A stretch of DNA of 64,000 nucleotides, taken from assembly GCF_011386835.1 (NCBI RefSeq), contig NC_088792.1, positions 221,312,394-221,376,393 on the forward strand, in the 5' to 3' direction. The notes beneath the pieces are model-generated. The model made no database searches and was not told the DNA's origin. It saw only the letters and a program-made list of their open reading frames with translations. Every line of letters begins with the position of its first letter. Positions within the stretch are counted from its first letter, which is position 1. The translations under genes and the position numbers were made by a program. Source of the stretch: Chrysemys picta bellii (Eukaryota; Chordata; Testudines; Emydidae). Shown in pieces: positions 32,061 to 44,368 of the stretch.

Positions 32061-34329
32061 GCATTCACTATATTGGACTCCAAAGACACAAACTTAATTC
32101 AATAAGATTTTTCAAGGATATTGCAGGAAATTGCCATATCTGTCATACCCCCAACAAGCATTCTCTCTGGAAAAGTATGTGCCAAGTGCCCAATTATGCA
32201 GAGAAACAAACTGGACTACCGTTCATGACAAACATGAGAAGAGTTGGAAGGGGGAAAAATATAAAAAGCAAGCTCTGGAAAAGTGGTCTGTAATCTTTCT
32301 ATTTTATGGCAATGGAAACAGGTATGACTCATGGTCAAGAAAGCGAGGAGAAGAGATATCCCACCTTTCACATGCCATCTCTGTATGGGCAGAACACTGA
32401 CCAATCACTTAGGCAAACCCCTGAAAGATTAGGTTGTATATATAAATACACATTTTTTTCTGTATTTTTTTCAATGCATGCCATATGGACATTTGAGTGC
32501 TTCCTACCAATTTGCCTCACATGATCATGACCAAGGAACAGGAAAATTGGAATGTAAGAGGGATTTTGTTAATAAGCCATTTTAAATGACACTTTTATAG
32601 TCCACCTCTCAAAGGAGTACAGTGCCAACTTTGTTGTGAGGCAGATGGTAGTGAAAAAGGTAGATGCGACTCTGATCATTTAGCAGGCAAATTAATTTAC
32701 GTGACAGTAACCAGCCTCCAAATTGGGTTTATTGACTCATTACAGTTTCTCCAAAATGCCAAAGTTTTATATTTTAAAGAAGCTGAAGGTTATTTTCACA
32801 GGTTTCAAAAAAGAAAACCGAATAAATCCAAAGCTGTAGAAGGCCTGCATTAAAGATATGTAGCTTAAGATCAAGGATTTCATAGATGAGCTAAGAATCT
32901 TGAGGAAATCCCAAATGGTGATCAAACTCACTTTTTCCAAATGTAAGTGGTTTTAGTTTATTAGTAATGCCACCCCAAGGTGGGTGCAATTAAACATTAA
33001 TACCGAATCTATAAGTGAGGAAAACAAACTGAAATGTTATGATGATCTATTCCACCAGCATTTAGATACTTAAACATTCATTGTTTAAAGAAATTCCTAA
33101 GCCACCTTCAGTTTACAAAAGGTCGAAAGTTCAGAGTGAAAAGTAACCATGGACCCTTGGCCTACCTGTTCAGCTTTCAAAGTTTTATGCCAAGATATTG
33201 CTCCATATAATCTACTAAATACCCTCCTTTGGAAAACTCTGTAGCTTGACACAACAGACTAGATTAAAGGATAACATAGTAGCTTTAACTTTCAAACTCT
33301 ACTTGCAATTCATTTAGGCAAGCATACCTGTCTCTACTTCTGCTTCACCCTCCTCCCTTTCTACATTTATCTGTTTATTCACTTGTGGACTGTTTAAATC
33401 CTAGATTGTGAGTTCACTGGGACAAGGATTTACCTTGTTGGTACAGTGCCTAATCAATGGTCCCCTAATATCTGTTTGAGGTCTTTAGTGCTATCACATT
33501 GGAATAATAACTAATAGCAATCCTAATTTTGTTGGTTTAAATCTCACTGCTTCCCTTATTTGAATTCAGTAATTTCTGGTGTGGTGCTGTAAATCAGAGA
33601 TGATTATATACATATATATATACACACATGTGAAATCAGAGGAGATTTTAAAAGGTTTCTTTAGAATTATAGTGCTAAAAGCTACACAACTCTATTATAC
33701 TGGTATAGTGAACTCTGATCTTAATTATGAGAGAAGCTTGTATGACATGTCATGAAATAGTCCCAATCAGGTACACACACCAAAATTAAAAGTTTAACAC
33801 ACTGATGGTGGACTGGTGCAGGGATGTGGTACAAAGGAAAGCATGGGCTTGAATATGAAACATTGCCTAACAGTGAGTTCTATTAGACTGTAGAAAGTTT
33901 CCCAAGGGAAGCTGGGGAAGATCAATGACTTGAGTAATCTAGAATTATTTTGGACGAAGCCTGAAAGAGTCTACTGGGGGGGGAGGGGGGAATAAGTATT
34001 GGCAGGGAGATGAGGAAGAGTTATTAAATTCAATAACCACACACCTGCTACAGCAAGCACAAGAAAAAAAGAAGGAAGTGGGAGTATGTTGGGGTTATGG
34101 GCAGAGGCTTCCCACATAACACTAATCCACAAAAGTATTAGAAGGGAGGTTCTCCTGCCATATCTTATAGTAGCCAATCACACAAGTTAGAAGACCCTGA
34201 AGCATGTGCTGGAGCTAAGGCTTCTTTCCCGCAACACAGTTTCCTTAGGGAAGAAAAAAGCTGTTTTGATGCAATGCACTTAAGCTCTATCTGATACAGC
34301 TAGCTAGGGTTTTTCTGTCAACGACTGTA
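32061..34329. other. Mostly unique AT-rich DNA
   Basis: An old dispersed-repeat tail lies at about 33400-33520 (GTACAGTGCCTAATCAATGG). There is a G-rich run near 33976-33990 and a TA-rich run near 33605. No gene seen. Confidence 0.45.
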
Positions 34330-34340
34330 TTACCTTATAG

Positions 34341-34534
34341 CAAAAAGAACAGGAGTACTTGTGGCACCTTAGAGACTAACAAATTTATTAGAGCATAAGC
34401 TTTCGTGGGCTACAGTCCACTTCTTCGGATATCCGAAGAAGCTTATGCTCTAATAAATTTGTTAGTCTCTAAGGTGCCACAAGTACTCCTGTTCTTTTTG
34501 CGGATACAGACTAACACGGCTGCTACTCTGAAAC
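34341..34534. mobile_element. Short Penelope-like insertion with inverted copies (194 bp)
   Basis: The perfect 11-bp direct repeat TTACCTTATAG flanks it (34330-34340 and 34535-34545). Inside are two head-to-head 3' ends, CACCTTAGAGACTAACAAAT and its complement, meeting near 34430 at a TTCTTCGGATATCCGAAGAA palindrome. It belongs to the same family as the 113-bp insertion at 26821. Confidence 0.9.
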
Positions 34535-34654
34535 TTACCTTATAGCCTATCCAAACACTGGTTTGAATAAAGAGAATAGCAAATAAAGGATGGTGGCGGG
34601 GAAGACGCATGTGTCTTTAAATAAGAAACAAGTTGCCACCCATTATTGTCTCAG

Positions 34655-34767
34655 TTTTTGGGTGCCCAACTTGATACCTCAAAGGCGCCTGATTTTCAGA
34701 AAGTGCTGAGCACCCACTCTTTGAAGATCAGGCCCCTTTAAAGCACCGCAAGTTGGGCACCCAAAAA
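34655..34767. repeat. MITE with perfect 19-bp inverted ends
   Basis: TTTTTGGGTGCCCAACTTG (34655-34673) and its exact complement (34749-34767) flank a short spacer (GCGCCTGATTTTCAG...GATCAGGCCCC). A decayed relative is at about 57010-57075. The class is unknown. Confidence 0.7.
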
Positions 34768-35130
34768 TGGAGGCAACCGAAACAACTAGTCACTTTAGAA
34801 AATCTTGTCCAAATTTTTTTTTCCCATGTAGCCCACACAAGATATTGGTTTTGTTTTGCCAAGAGAAACCATTCAAAGAGCTTTGCTTAAAGTGGAAACA
34901 ATGAAAAAGAAATTCACTTCATGGTGGGAGAAATGTGCATTGGACAAAGCAGGAGGAGGAAAGATAAACACAGGTAAGAAAAAGAAAGAAATCTAGAGAA
35001 TAATGTAAGCTCAGAAGGTCCTCAGTGCAGGAATAATCCATGTAGCAAAGTGTAAATATGGTGAGAGAACCCTCATGGAGCTTCCAAGAAATGTTTTCTT
35101 GGTGGGGGTAGAGGAGAGTTTGGCACCTTA

Positions 35131-35426
35131 GGGCTTGTCTTCACTACCGGGGAGATGGATGCAGCTGTAATCAAGGCAGAGGATATCAATTTAGCGGGTC
35201 TAGTGAAGACCTGCTAAATCGACGGCAGAGCGCTCTCTGGTCGACTCCGATACTCCAACTCCCCGAGAAGAGTAAGGTAAGTCGACTGGAGAGCATCTCC
35301 TGTCGATGCGGTGCAGCGAAGACACCAGGGTAAGTCGACCTAAGCTACATCAACTCCAGCTATGTTATTCATATAGCTGAAGTAGCGTAACTTAGGTCAA
35401 CTTACCCCAGTAGTGAAGACAAGCCC
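35131..35426. mobile_element. TA-flanked MITE, 22-bp inverted termini (296 bp)
   Basis: The left terminus GGGCTTGTCTTCACTACC and the right terminus agree at 21 of 22 bases as inverted repeats, with TA at 35129-35130 and 35427-35428. The interior has several GTCGAC motifs and resembles the 10104-10400 MITE in GCCGATACTCCA-like and CAGCTA text. Tc1/mariner or Harbinger affinity is possible. No coding capacity. Confidence 0.8.
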
Positions 35427-35428
35427 TA

Positions 35429-36850
35429 GAATCCAAAGGTTACCACGAGTTCTACACATGTCTTCTCAGTCAGCTCCAGGCTAGGGCCACCCACACATAA
35501 TTCCTGTGGCTTTTCCTCAGCTGCACTCGCCTGCCTAGCTCCTTCACTGCAAGAATTTACTGGAGCTTAACTGCCAGGGACTCCTCAGACAGCACAGTGG
35601 TGAAACTAAAAAATAATCAGTCAATATTTTGTACTGACACTCTCTTCCCCTTCCCTTCAGTCCAATGCATTCAGACGAGACCCCCACCTCCCCTCCCTAC
35701 GAGCATCCTTCTAGACTCTTTAATCTCTAGAGTCTGACCTTACCTCTAGACTCTGTCCACCCAATACAGATGCCAAGGAACACCTGGGTGCAACAAGAAA
35801 TTCTGTTGGTGATTCCTCACCAAGATGGTGGTAACAGTGTGTGTCTTGTCCTCCTACCTGAGGATATCTAAGCCATGGTGGTGCTTCTGTGAGGTTTCAG
35901 AAAGGGGCGTTATGATATGACAGAAATAGCCCTTTTCAGGTGGGGCTCAGCCTTTTCCATCCCTTTGTGAAGGCAGTAATTTGAGCCTCAAATAAGAGCG
36001 AGGAGAGAACGGTGAAGATGTGGACAGTAAAATCTCTGTGGGGTGGGGTGCACCCAACCCAACTGGATTCACTAGTGTTCTTTTCAAGTCTGATTTGGAT
36101 TGTTATACAAGCCTATCAGTATCTAAGTATTTATTTTTCCTTGGATGACTGAGCTGTTCAGTGCGTAATTCATCCTCTAAAGGAAGTGGACGAGATCAGG
36201 CTATTTCTAATGGGTGGGTTGTGCCCATTTGATCTGAGCTGCAGGGGCCTCCACACATCATCAAATAAGTGGGCTCCTGCATGATAGTGATTACCCTTAG
36301 TGTGAAGAGAATGGGCCTCCTCTCTCTGTAGGCGTAATGATGGTGAGGTAACACAGTATACTTGATATAACCAGCTATGATACAACAGCATAGGAACATA
36401 GGCTAATTTTAATACCACTGATAAAATAACAATGTTCTTAGAAAAACTACTTTGATGATATAAAGGACTGACAAGGCCTTATTACTTTTCCCATCTATAG
36501 ATCAATCTAGCCACAGTTGCTGCTAGTGTAATGCTTTCTTTTAGCATATAACTATTTTAACCAAAATAATATGTAAAAGTTTGCAGCTAACTCATGCATG
36601 TTATACTAACACATTTACTATACAAAGGTTCAGATATACCAGCAGACTTGGGTTGAAACATAAAACTTATCAATATTACGAACTAATTAAAGTCTTCTGT
36701 CCACAACAAGGGAAGTGATTTTTCTAACTATTTTGCAGAGCTAGACTCAGCTGTAGTATTTATCATGCAATTCAAGAGGTCTGTAAATGTAGTTAAAATA
36801 ATTTCCATGAGAATTATTAGCAGGTTGTAACTAACATAATTAATGGGAAC
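35429..36850. other. Unique DNA
   Basis: No gene or repeat recognised. Confidence 0.45.
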
Positions 36851-36852
36851 CC

Positions 36853-37120
36853 ACTAGCTAGTCTGGTGGTTAGGGTACACGCTGAGGAGGTGGGAGATCC
36901 AAGTTCAAATCCCTGCTTTGGTGATCAATTATTTATAAAAAGTGGAATAGTTTCAAAAGCTATTGATCAGTACCAGAATATTCCATAGCCCAGTAGTCTG
37001 GGCAACAGCTGAGAAATAGGAGACCCAAGTGGAAATACCTTCTTAGAGAGGGAAACTGAACCTGAGCTTCTCACATCCTTGGTAAGTACCCTAATCACTG
37101 GGCTACGGTTATAGGAAGGG
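36853..37120. repeat. Inverted pair of tRNA-like (SINE head) units
   Basis: The left half (CTAGTCTGGTGGTTAGGG, then AAGTTCAAATCCCTG) has A-box-like and B-box-like motifs. The right half read on the minus strand gives GCCCAGTGATTAGGGTAC and a B-box-like GGTTCAGTTTCC. So two tRNA-like heads face each other about 270 bp apart. It may be a MITE-like element captured from a tRNA-SINE, or two inverted SINE copies. Confidence 0.55.
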
Positions 37121-37224
37121 TGGCATTCCTACTACCTCCTCGTCCCATCATACCCACCCTCCTGTTTTCTGAATCTAACCTTCTAAAAGGAATCAAAAAA
37201 TCAATTTCAGATTGAATAAAACAT

Positions 37225-37325
37225 GATTCATAGGTTCCAAGGCCAGAAGGGATCATTGCGATCATCTAATCTGACCTCCTGTCTAACACAGGCCATAGAC
37301 ATAATTCCTAGAGCAGATATTTTAT
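37225..37325 (-). repeat. CR1 3' terminus fragment, antisense
   Basis: TTCATAGGTTCCAAGGCCAG, GGGATCATTGCGATCATCTA and ATCTGACCTCCTG are the complement of a CR1 3' UTR terminus. Confidence 0.75.
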
Positions 37326-38542
37326 AAAAACTGTGATGTTATTGCCATGAACTGTGACCGTATAGCTCATTGTTGCAACTAGGGTCCTATGGTTACACCA
37401 GCTCTTGTACAGAGGAGGTCAAGTGGGGTGTCTATGGGAAGGTGGTAATTTGTTGGTTATGATTATGCTGTCTGTATGTGTGTATCATTTTTGTATTTGA
37501 AGTTATGAATATTGGCTAGCTATGTACTTGTATCTCAATGTGCTTGATTCTAAGTAGCCTTAGTGAAGCATTTGGTCAGCTTCTTGAGAAAGGACTAGTC
37601 TCAGTAAGTGCCCAATCAAGAAACATTTAACTGACAATGAACTTTGGGAGACGCCAATCCACACCTGAGCTTTCCTGGGAACATTCAAACTAACATGTAA
37701 ACAATGGCGTCGGCCTGCAAAAAGCTGAATCGTTCATGGACATGTGACTTGCCTGGTGGCTACAAACTGCATCTTGTTGCTGTGACTTTGCACAGAAGAA
37801 CAAAGGGGTTTCCGCCCACAAGAGAGAGAATATAAAAGGCCCTGGAAGCCTCTTCATTTTGTCTTCAGCTGGCTCGAGAGATGGCCTCTCCACCCCCAAG
37901 AGATGCCTGAAAGAAACTGGAACAAAGGACAGTAACTAAGGGGGTGTGAGTGATTGCTGGACCAGACTAGGAAGGAGTCCAGTCTGTGAAAGAAGCTCAT
38001 TGGGACATTTCTGAGGGTGAGATTCACCGGTATTCAGTTTCCTACTGAATTAGGCTTAGACTTGCATGGTTTTGTTTTATTTTGCTTGGTAACTTACTTT
38101 GTTCTGTCTCTTATTACTTTGTTCTGTCTGTTATTAAATCCTACTTTTTATATTTAATAAAATCATTTTTGCTTATTATTGAACCCAGAGTTAGTGACTA
38201 ATACTGGGGGGAGCAAACAGCTGTGCATATCTCTCTATCAGTGTTATAGAGGGCAGACAATTTATGAGTTTACCTTGTATAAGCTCTATACAGAGTAAAA
38301 CAGATTTATTTGGGCTTTGGATCCCATTGGGAACTGGGTATCTGGGTGCTGGAGACAGAAACACTTCTTAAGCTGTTTTCAGTTAAGTCTGCAGCTTTGG
38401 GGCACATGGTTCAGACCCTGGGTCTGTGTTGGAGCAGACTGGCACGTCAGGGTTCTGGAGGCCCAAACTGGCAGAGAAAATGGGCTCAGAGTTAGTCTCA
38501 GCACATCAGGTGACAGTCCCAAAGGGGTCTCTGTGACCGAAC
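37326..38542. other. Unique DNA
   Basis: No gene seen. Duplicated phrases (TTACTTTGTTCTGTCT twice near 38096-38125) are a tiny tandem repeat. Confidence 0.4.
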
Positions 38543-38778
38543 CCATCACAAAAACATCCAATCTTGGTTTAAAAATGGTCAGTGATGGAGAATCCACCAT
38601 GTCCCTTGGTAAATTATCCCATTGGTTAATTACTCTTACTGTTAGAGCTCATTATTAAATATTTGTTCCCCATGTAGGTACTTATAGACTGTAAACAAGC
38701 CCTCTCTTAACCTCTTCTTTGTTAAACTAAATAGATTGATCTTCTTGAGTCTATCTCTATAAGGTGTATATTCTAATC

Positions 38779-39089
38779 CAGGGGTAAGCAACCTATGGCA
38801 CGCGTGCCGAAGGCGGCACGTGAGCTGATTTTCAGTGGCACTCACACTGCCTGGGTCCTGGCCACTGGTCTGAGGGGCTCTGCATTTTAATTTAATTTTA
38901 AATGAAGCTTCTTAAACATTTTAAAAACCTTATTTACTTTACATACAACAATAGTTTAGTTCTATATTATAGACTTATAGAAAGAGACCTTCTAAAAACA
39001 TTAAAATGTATTACTGGCACGCAAAACCTTAAATTAGAGTGAATAAATGAAGACTCGGCACACCATTTCTGAAAGGTTGCCGACCCCTG
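38779..39089. mobile_element. hAT-type MITE (311 bp)
   Basis: The termini CAGGGGTAAGCAACC and ...GGTTGCCGACCCCTG are inverted repeats. The 8-bp duplication is TTCTAATC / TTCGAATC (38771-38778 and 39090-39097, one mismatch). A sister copy is at 43264-43553. No coding capacity. Confidence 0.92.
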
Positions 39090-39355
39090 TTCGAATCCTT
39101 TAATCATTCTCCCAACTCTTCTCTGAACTCTCTCCAATTTATCAACATTCTTCTTAAATTGTGGACAAGAGGACTGGACACAGTATTCCAGCAGCAGTCA
39201 CACCAGTGCCAAATGCAGAAGTAATATAACCTGTCTACTCCTACATAAGATTTCCATAATTATGCATCCAAGGATTGCATTAACCCTTTGGGTCACATAT
39301 TGCACTGGAAGCTCATGTTCAGCTGATTATCCACCATGACCCTCAAATCTTTTTT

Positions 39356-39967
39356 TCAGTCACTGCATCCAAGGCTACAGTCCCTCAAACTGTAAGTGTG
39401 GCCTACATTCTTTGTTCCTAAATACATACATTTACAATTAGCCATATTAAAAAGTATATAGCTTTCTTCAACCCAGCTTACCAAGCGACCCAGATCATTC
39501 TGTATCAGTGACCTGTCCTCTTTATTATTTACCACTCCCTCAATTTTTGTGTCATCTTCTAACTTTATCAGTGATGATTTTGCATTGTCTTCATTCATAA
39601 AAATGTTAAATAGCTTAGGGCCAAGAACTAATCCCTGTAGGACCCCACTAGAAACACTCCCATTCGATGATGATTCCCCATATACATTTACATTTTGAGA
39701 CCCATCAGTTAGCCAGGTTTTAATCCATTTAACATATGCCATGTTAATTTTATATCTTTCTAGTTTTTTAATCAAATTATCATGCAGTATCAAGTCAAAT
39801 GCCCTACAGAAATTTAAGTATATTACACCATCACTATCATTACCTTTATCAACCAAATTCGTAATCTCATAAAAAATCAATTTAGTTTGACAGGATCTAT
39901 TTTTCATTAACCCACATTGATAGGCATTAATTATATTACCTTCTTGGATTTTTTTATTGAGACCCAA
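39356..39967 (-). pseudogene. CR1 copy D reverse transcriptase fragment
   Basis: An open frame of 203 codons carries recognisable but decayed RT motifs: NAYQCGLMKNRSCQT, VIYLNFCRAFDLILHD (normally YLDFSKAFD), SGVLQGLVLGPKLFNIFMNE (normally SGVPQGSVLGPLLFNIFIND) and LEDDTKI (normally FADDTKL). The Asp of block A is replaced by Asn and the block C motif is changed, so the enzyme cannot be active. Upstream RT blocks and the endonuclease are missing. Confidence 0.85.
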
Positions 39968-40834
39968 TTAATTAATTTGACACAGATGGATGTTTTCAAT
40001 TTGCTGAATTTTTTTTTTGCAACTTTTTGATTTGGTTTTAGTGAAATGAATTTTTGTTTGTTTGAAACTGCCAATGAACAGAAAAATCAGTTATTTACCC
40101 AGCTCTATGTATAAGGCCACTCCATGTTTTGTTTATTCTCAGTTAGGGCTGGCATACCATTTACAGTAATTTGATTAATGTAATCCCTCTCTTCTCTGCT
40201 AGTAAATTATCCACAAACATATTTCAGTTTCTATGAATTTGCTACTAAGAATTATTGAACAAGCTTATGCAAACATGCTTCAACCTATAGGTAGGTTGTG
40301 AAGCATTCCCTACTACTGTTGCTTAGAGAGTTTACCATTTGTAATTTACTATCTGTACTGCGTGATTGGTCATTTAAGGCCATAGAATTGCATTTGATTT
40401 CTGATTCCTGCATGTGTACCACTATGGTATCAAAACATCTGTCTGGATGACTCCCAGAACCACACAGATCTTGGAAGAGGTTGCATGAATAATCATGTAA
40501 ATATGTATGTATATGAGTATTTTGACATTCTCTCTGTGAACATTCATTACTAACAAAAAAAAAATCACTCAGATGAATGTTTAGAGAAAGTGAATAAATG
40601 GGGTCACAGGCACTAGGAAAACAAATTTGTGGTTATTTGAATTGTTTGCAAATACCCTTTCCCCCCACTATACACCTTCTTCTTCTTCTCAAACAGGCCC
40701 CTGATTCGAGAAAGACATTATCACCAGCTATAACAAAGTGCAATATATCTTTAGCAATACAACAGTTTTCCAAGCCTTCTAATAATTTTTTTTACCTCAG
40801 TAAATTTCTTTTTATTATTTGTATTGTAGTATCA
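39968..40834. other. Unique DNA
   Basis: Nothing recognised. Confidence 0.45.
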
Positions 40835-41225
40835 CCAGGAGAGGCCCCAACTAAGAGCAGTGCTCAAAATGGAGACAGCTCTTGCCCCAAAGAGCTTACA
40901 ATCAAAATAGACAAGGTGGACAAAGGATCTGTCAGGAGAAAGAGAGATACATTCAAGCAGAAAATTGGAAACTGAGGCACAGAGAGAATGGGCCAGATTT
41001 GCACAAAGTGCTTAGTACCCAGAGTTGAGACCAGAATGGAAACTGCTGTGTGCTGAGCATAGGAAAATCTGGGCACTTCACTTAGGTTCATAAATGGAAC
41101 TTGCTGGGTATGGAATTCTCTATTAAAAAAAAAAAACTGGCTATAGGTCACACAGGAAGTCTATGGCAGAACCAGGGAGTGAACCAAAATATCTTGCCTT
41201 AACCACAAGACCAAACTTCTCCCTG
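40835..41225 (-). repeat. MIR-like CORE-SINE, antisense, interrupted
   Basis: AGAGGCCCCAACTAAGAGCAG, AAAGAGCTTACAATC, AACTGAGGCACAGAGAGAA, AGGTCACACAGGAAG and AACCACAAGACCAAACT mark the complement of MIR. About 150 bp of other sequence interrupts it near 40990-41135, with an A run at 41125. Confidence 0.65.
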
Positions 41226-43255
41226 TAAAAGCCTTTCAGCAAAGGACTCCCTGTCTCCCTTTATCGAAGGCCTTTCCTTAACCTTTGCTGAAAAGGCACT
41301 TCAGGACTCCCTTTGGAGAGTATCACTGCCTCTTAAAGCCTTGCCATCCTTCAGAACAGAGGAATTCACTGGTCCCTAGCTGCCAAGGGAACAAGAGAAT
41401 GGGCCTTGGAAAGCTGTCTCAACTCCCTTACTTGGGAACTTTTATATACCTGCCAAAAAGTACAAATAGGAGTGCAATTTAAAAGAGATGTGTTTCTTAT
41501 AACTACGAAGGTCAAGATCATACATCATTTTTTAGTAAATGCTATCACTGAAGACCTAGGAGTTGCCCAACATGTCAAAGGAGAAAAGGACAGTTTTTCA
41601 AATCTCTGTTATATTGGTATTAATAGAAAACAGCCAGATGGTGCAGTCATCAATAAACTAAAAATATCCCTGGTGCATAGTCAAAAGCAAAGTAGCATGA
41701 AAATTAAAGGAAAAAAATTGCACTTGCCAATAGTGTCCTAAAAAAACCCTTTTAATGTAGACTCATTCTATACATGCTGAAAGGTCAAAAAAGGCCTTGT
41801 GTGTGGATAAAGAGTGTTCCATTTATGAAAGCTTTCTATACAGTGCTTTATTGGAAAGAGTGGCTTTATGAGTGAAAAATCAATGAAAAAGAGTAATACA
41901 TTACCTGACTGATATAGTATTGTATTGTTATACAACTGGACCGGAATAGATGGGTTATAGAGTGCCTCAACTTTAAAATCCAACCTGTCCTGCAGTGTGA
42001 AATCCACTGAATGACACTGAGTTTCTCTTAATACAAAAACACTTTTTCTGCCAAACAAGTGACATTTTAAGGCTTTATGACTGCATACAACAGGCCCGAT
42101 TTCCAATACCTTGCAGCTTGTGCAGTCATGTATACATATACATTTACATTTGCCACTGCACCTTTGTGAGGTTATTTGTACCTGTGCAAATCAGGCCTGT
42201 TAATATCTATATGGATGTATTTTTAATCACCAGTGACCAATGCTAGATCAGGCACATGGAAGTAGTTCCCAGCATCACTGCAGCTGATCTTCTACTTTAT
42301 TGTATTAATATGAATCTCTTGGTGTCAGTCTTTCAGTCACAGTGAAACAATTGGCTAGATGAAGGAAAGACGAATGAGTAAGTACAATGCCAAACTCTCC
42401 TATGTCACAGCTAATCTACTGGAACTACAATTTCAAAAGTTTCCTGTAGGAATTTATGAACACATAATCAAAAGGTAAGATTTATCTAGAAATGACAGAT
42501 ATATACCTTTGGGTGACTTTGGCAAGAGAAGTTGCTGCCAGCCAGAAAGTGAGATGTTCTCTAATATGACTGGCCTCGCTGCTAGCTTACGTCAATAAAA
42601 CCAAGTCAGATCCTAGAATCCCATATAAAGCAGAAAATTAAAAAATAAATACAGTAACTTCACCAGCCACAAAGATGCCCTGGAGACTGTCTAGGCCCAA
42701 GAGATAATCAAAACAATCCTTTTTTCCACTTTGCCTAACTCGAATTACAAAAACAGAATTTTCTAGCAAATTTTAACAAAGAAACAAAAATTCATTTTTG
42801 AAAAAAAAAAAAAAAAATTCCCATCAGACATTCCTGAAGCATATACCACAAAACAAGTGGTCTTATTTAAAACACTGCCCAGCAAGGAATTGGGAGACCT
42901 TAATCTTTCAGCTTAAACTTCTGCTTTTCTTCATGCAATGAGAATTCAACATGCACATGGTATAAAAGAAAGAGTATGTATACACAGCCTGTGTTTTTCT
43001 GGGGCACAAAACAGTTCTTATGAGTATAGTGCACCTCCTCAGCAATAAAAAAGGGAAAACAAAACATAGCAGCAGTTAATACTTACCAGCTCAAAGCCAG
43101 GAAGAGGAAACAATCTGCAGCTAGCTGCAAAATTGCCACTTTAGGACTGCAGTTGCTGGTCTCAACCAGATTTAAAGAGCCAGCCCCCCAGAAAGGAATG
43201 CTGGGGGAAAATGTTCCTATATGAGGGTAACCTAGCCCTGGGGATAGTTACTAGG
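41226..43255. other. Unique DNA
   Basis: No gene or repeat recognised in about 2 kb. There is a poly-A run near 42800. Confidence 0.45.
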
Positions 43256-43263
43256 GACTAGAC

Positions 43264-43553
43264 CAGGGGTAGACAACCTATGGCACGCGTGCCGAAGGCG
43301 ACACGCGAGCTGATTTTCAGTGGCACTCACACTGCCCGGGTCCTGGCCACCAGTCTGGGGGGCTCTGCATTTTAATTTAATTTTAAATGAAGCTTCTTAA
43401 ACATTTTAAAAACCTTATTTACTTTACATACAACAATAGTTTAGTGACATATTATAGACTTATAGAAAGAGACCTTCTAAAAACGGGAAAACTTAAATCA
43501 GAGTGAATAAACGAAGACTTGGCACAGCACTTCGGAAAGGTTGCTGACCCCTG
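43264..43553. mobile_element. hAT-type MITE, sister of the 38779 copy (290 bp)
   Basis: The termini CAGGGGTAGACAACC and ...GGTTGCTGACCCCTG are flanked by the perfect 8-bp duplication GACTAGAC (43256-43263 and 43554-43561). It is about 90% identical to the 38779 copy, with a short deletion near 43485. Confidence 0.93.
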
Positions 43554-43561
43554 GACTAGAC

Positions 43562-44360
43562 AATCACAAAGAAAGGGGCTTCTGGGAAAGAGGCTGGTTC
43601 TGTGGTTTACATCCCATCACTACAACACAGTTGTTATTCACATGATAAATATGGGAAAATCACAACCTAGTAAGACTAAATGTTATCAACTCACAAATGA
43701 GATTGAAATCCTTAGAGACATTGTGATCTCAGTTACACTGAATTCAGTGGACTTGCTCTGGCTTTTCAGTGATATAACTCACATCAGAATCTGGCCTAAA
43801 TCCATTCAGTCCAATCACTTTCCCCCCAAGCGTTACTCGCTTTCTAGCTGTGCTCTTATAGGCTTATTCAGTCTGTCAACCCTATCACTGACATTGTGGC
43901 ATACCCCTGAAGCCAGGGGAAAGATATATTATTTTAATTATGTTGTATTTAAAACTCTTTTTCTCTCATGTAAAGAATATAATGTTCAGGCTAATGGAGT
44001 ACTTTTTACTTGCAGAAGAAGATTTTTGCAGTTATCAAACCCCCTTTACTTCACTTTGGCATTTAATGACCAGAAAAGCCTTTTAGTGCTCAAATACATC
44101 TTCCTCTATTAATATGGAAGTGGGGGAATAGTCCCACTATTGTGGGAAACTTTCCTGGCTTATACACTACCCCAGTGAAATGGGCTAGCAAAAGGATCTG
44201 AGTCCTCGCTCCCATATTATTTACCCAGAGGCCTGCCTGATCTCAAGGGCTCCCCTTCCACTCTCCTGTGTGGCAGAGTCTTCGTAACCCAAACAAGACT
44301 GGGCCCAGGATTCCTGGGGGGGGCTCAACCCCCAACCTTATCGTGGTCACTTAAGGCAGG
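43562..44360. other. Unique DNA
   Basis: A 197-codon frame runs 43519-44112 but starts inside the MITE and shows no motif. I do not call a gene here. Confidence 0.45.
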
Positions 44361-44368
44361 GGCTAGGG

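Larger units (their letters stand above)
38543..39967 (-). mobile_element. CR1/L3-like LINE copy D, old, with hAT MITE inside
   Basis: Minus-strand CR1-type LINE covering RT and part of the 3' region. Plus-strand text such as CATCCAATCTTGG, GATGGAGAATCCACCATG, TTTAATCATTCTCCCAACTC and CCCCTAGTAG-like phrases is the complement of RT C-terminal sequence. The hAT MITE at 38779-39089 interrupts it, and the LINE text continues across. Confidence 0.85.

Noticed and set aside
34341..34534. CRISPR-like or satellite palindromes
   Set aside because: The inverted repeats are single PLE insertions with target duplications, without regular spacers or arrays, in a vertebrate genome.
43519..44112. 197-codon plus-strand ORF
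   Set aside because: Its start lies in the end of a hAT MITE and the rest is unique AT-rich DNA without a recognisable domain. It is probably a chance frame.
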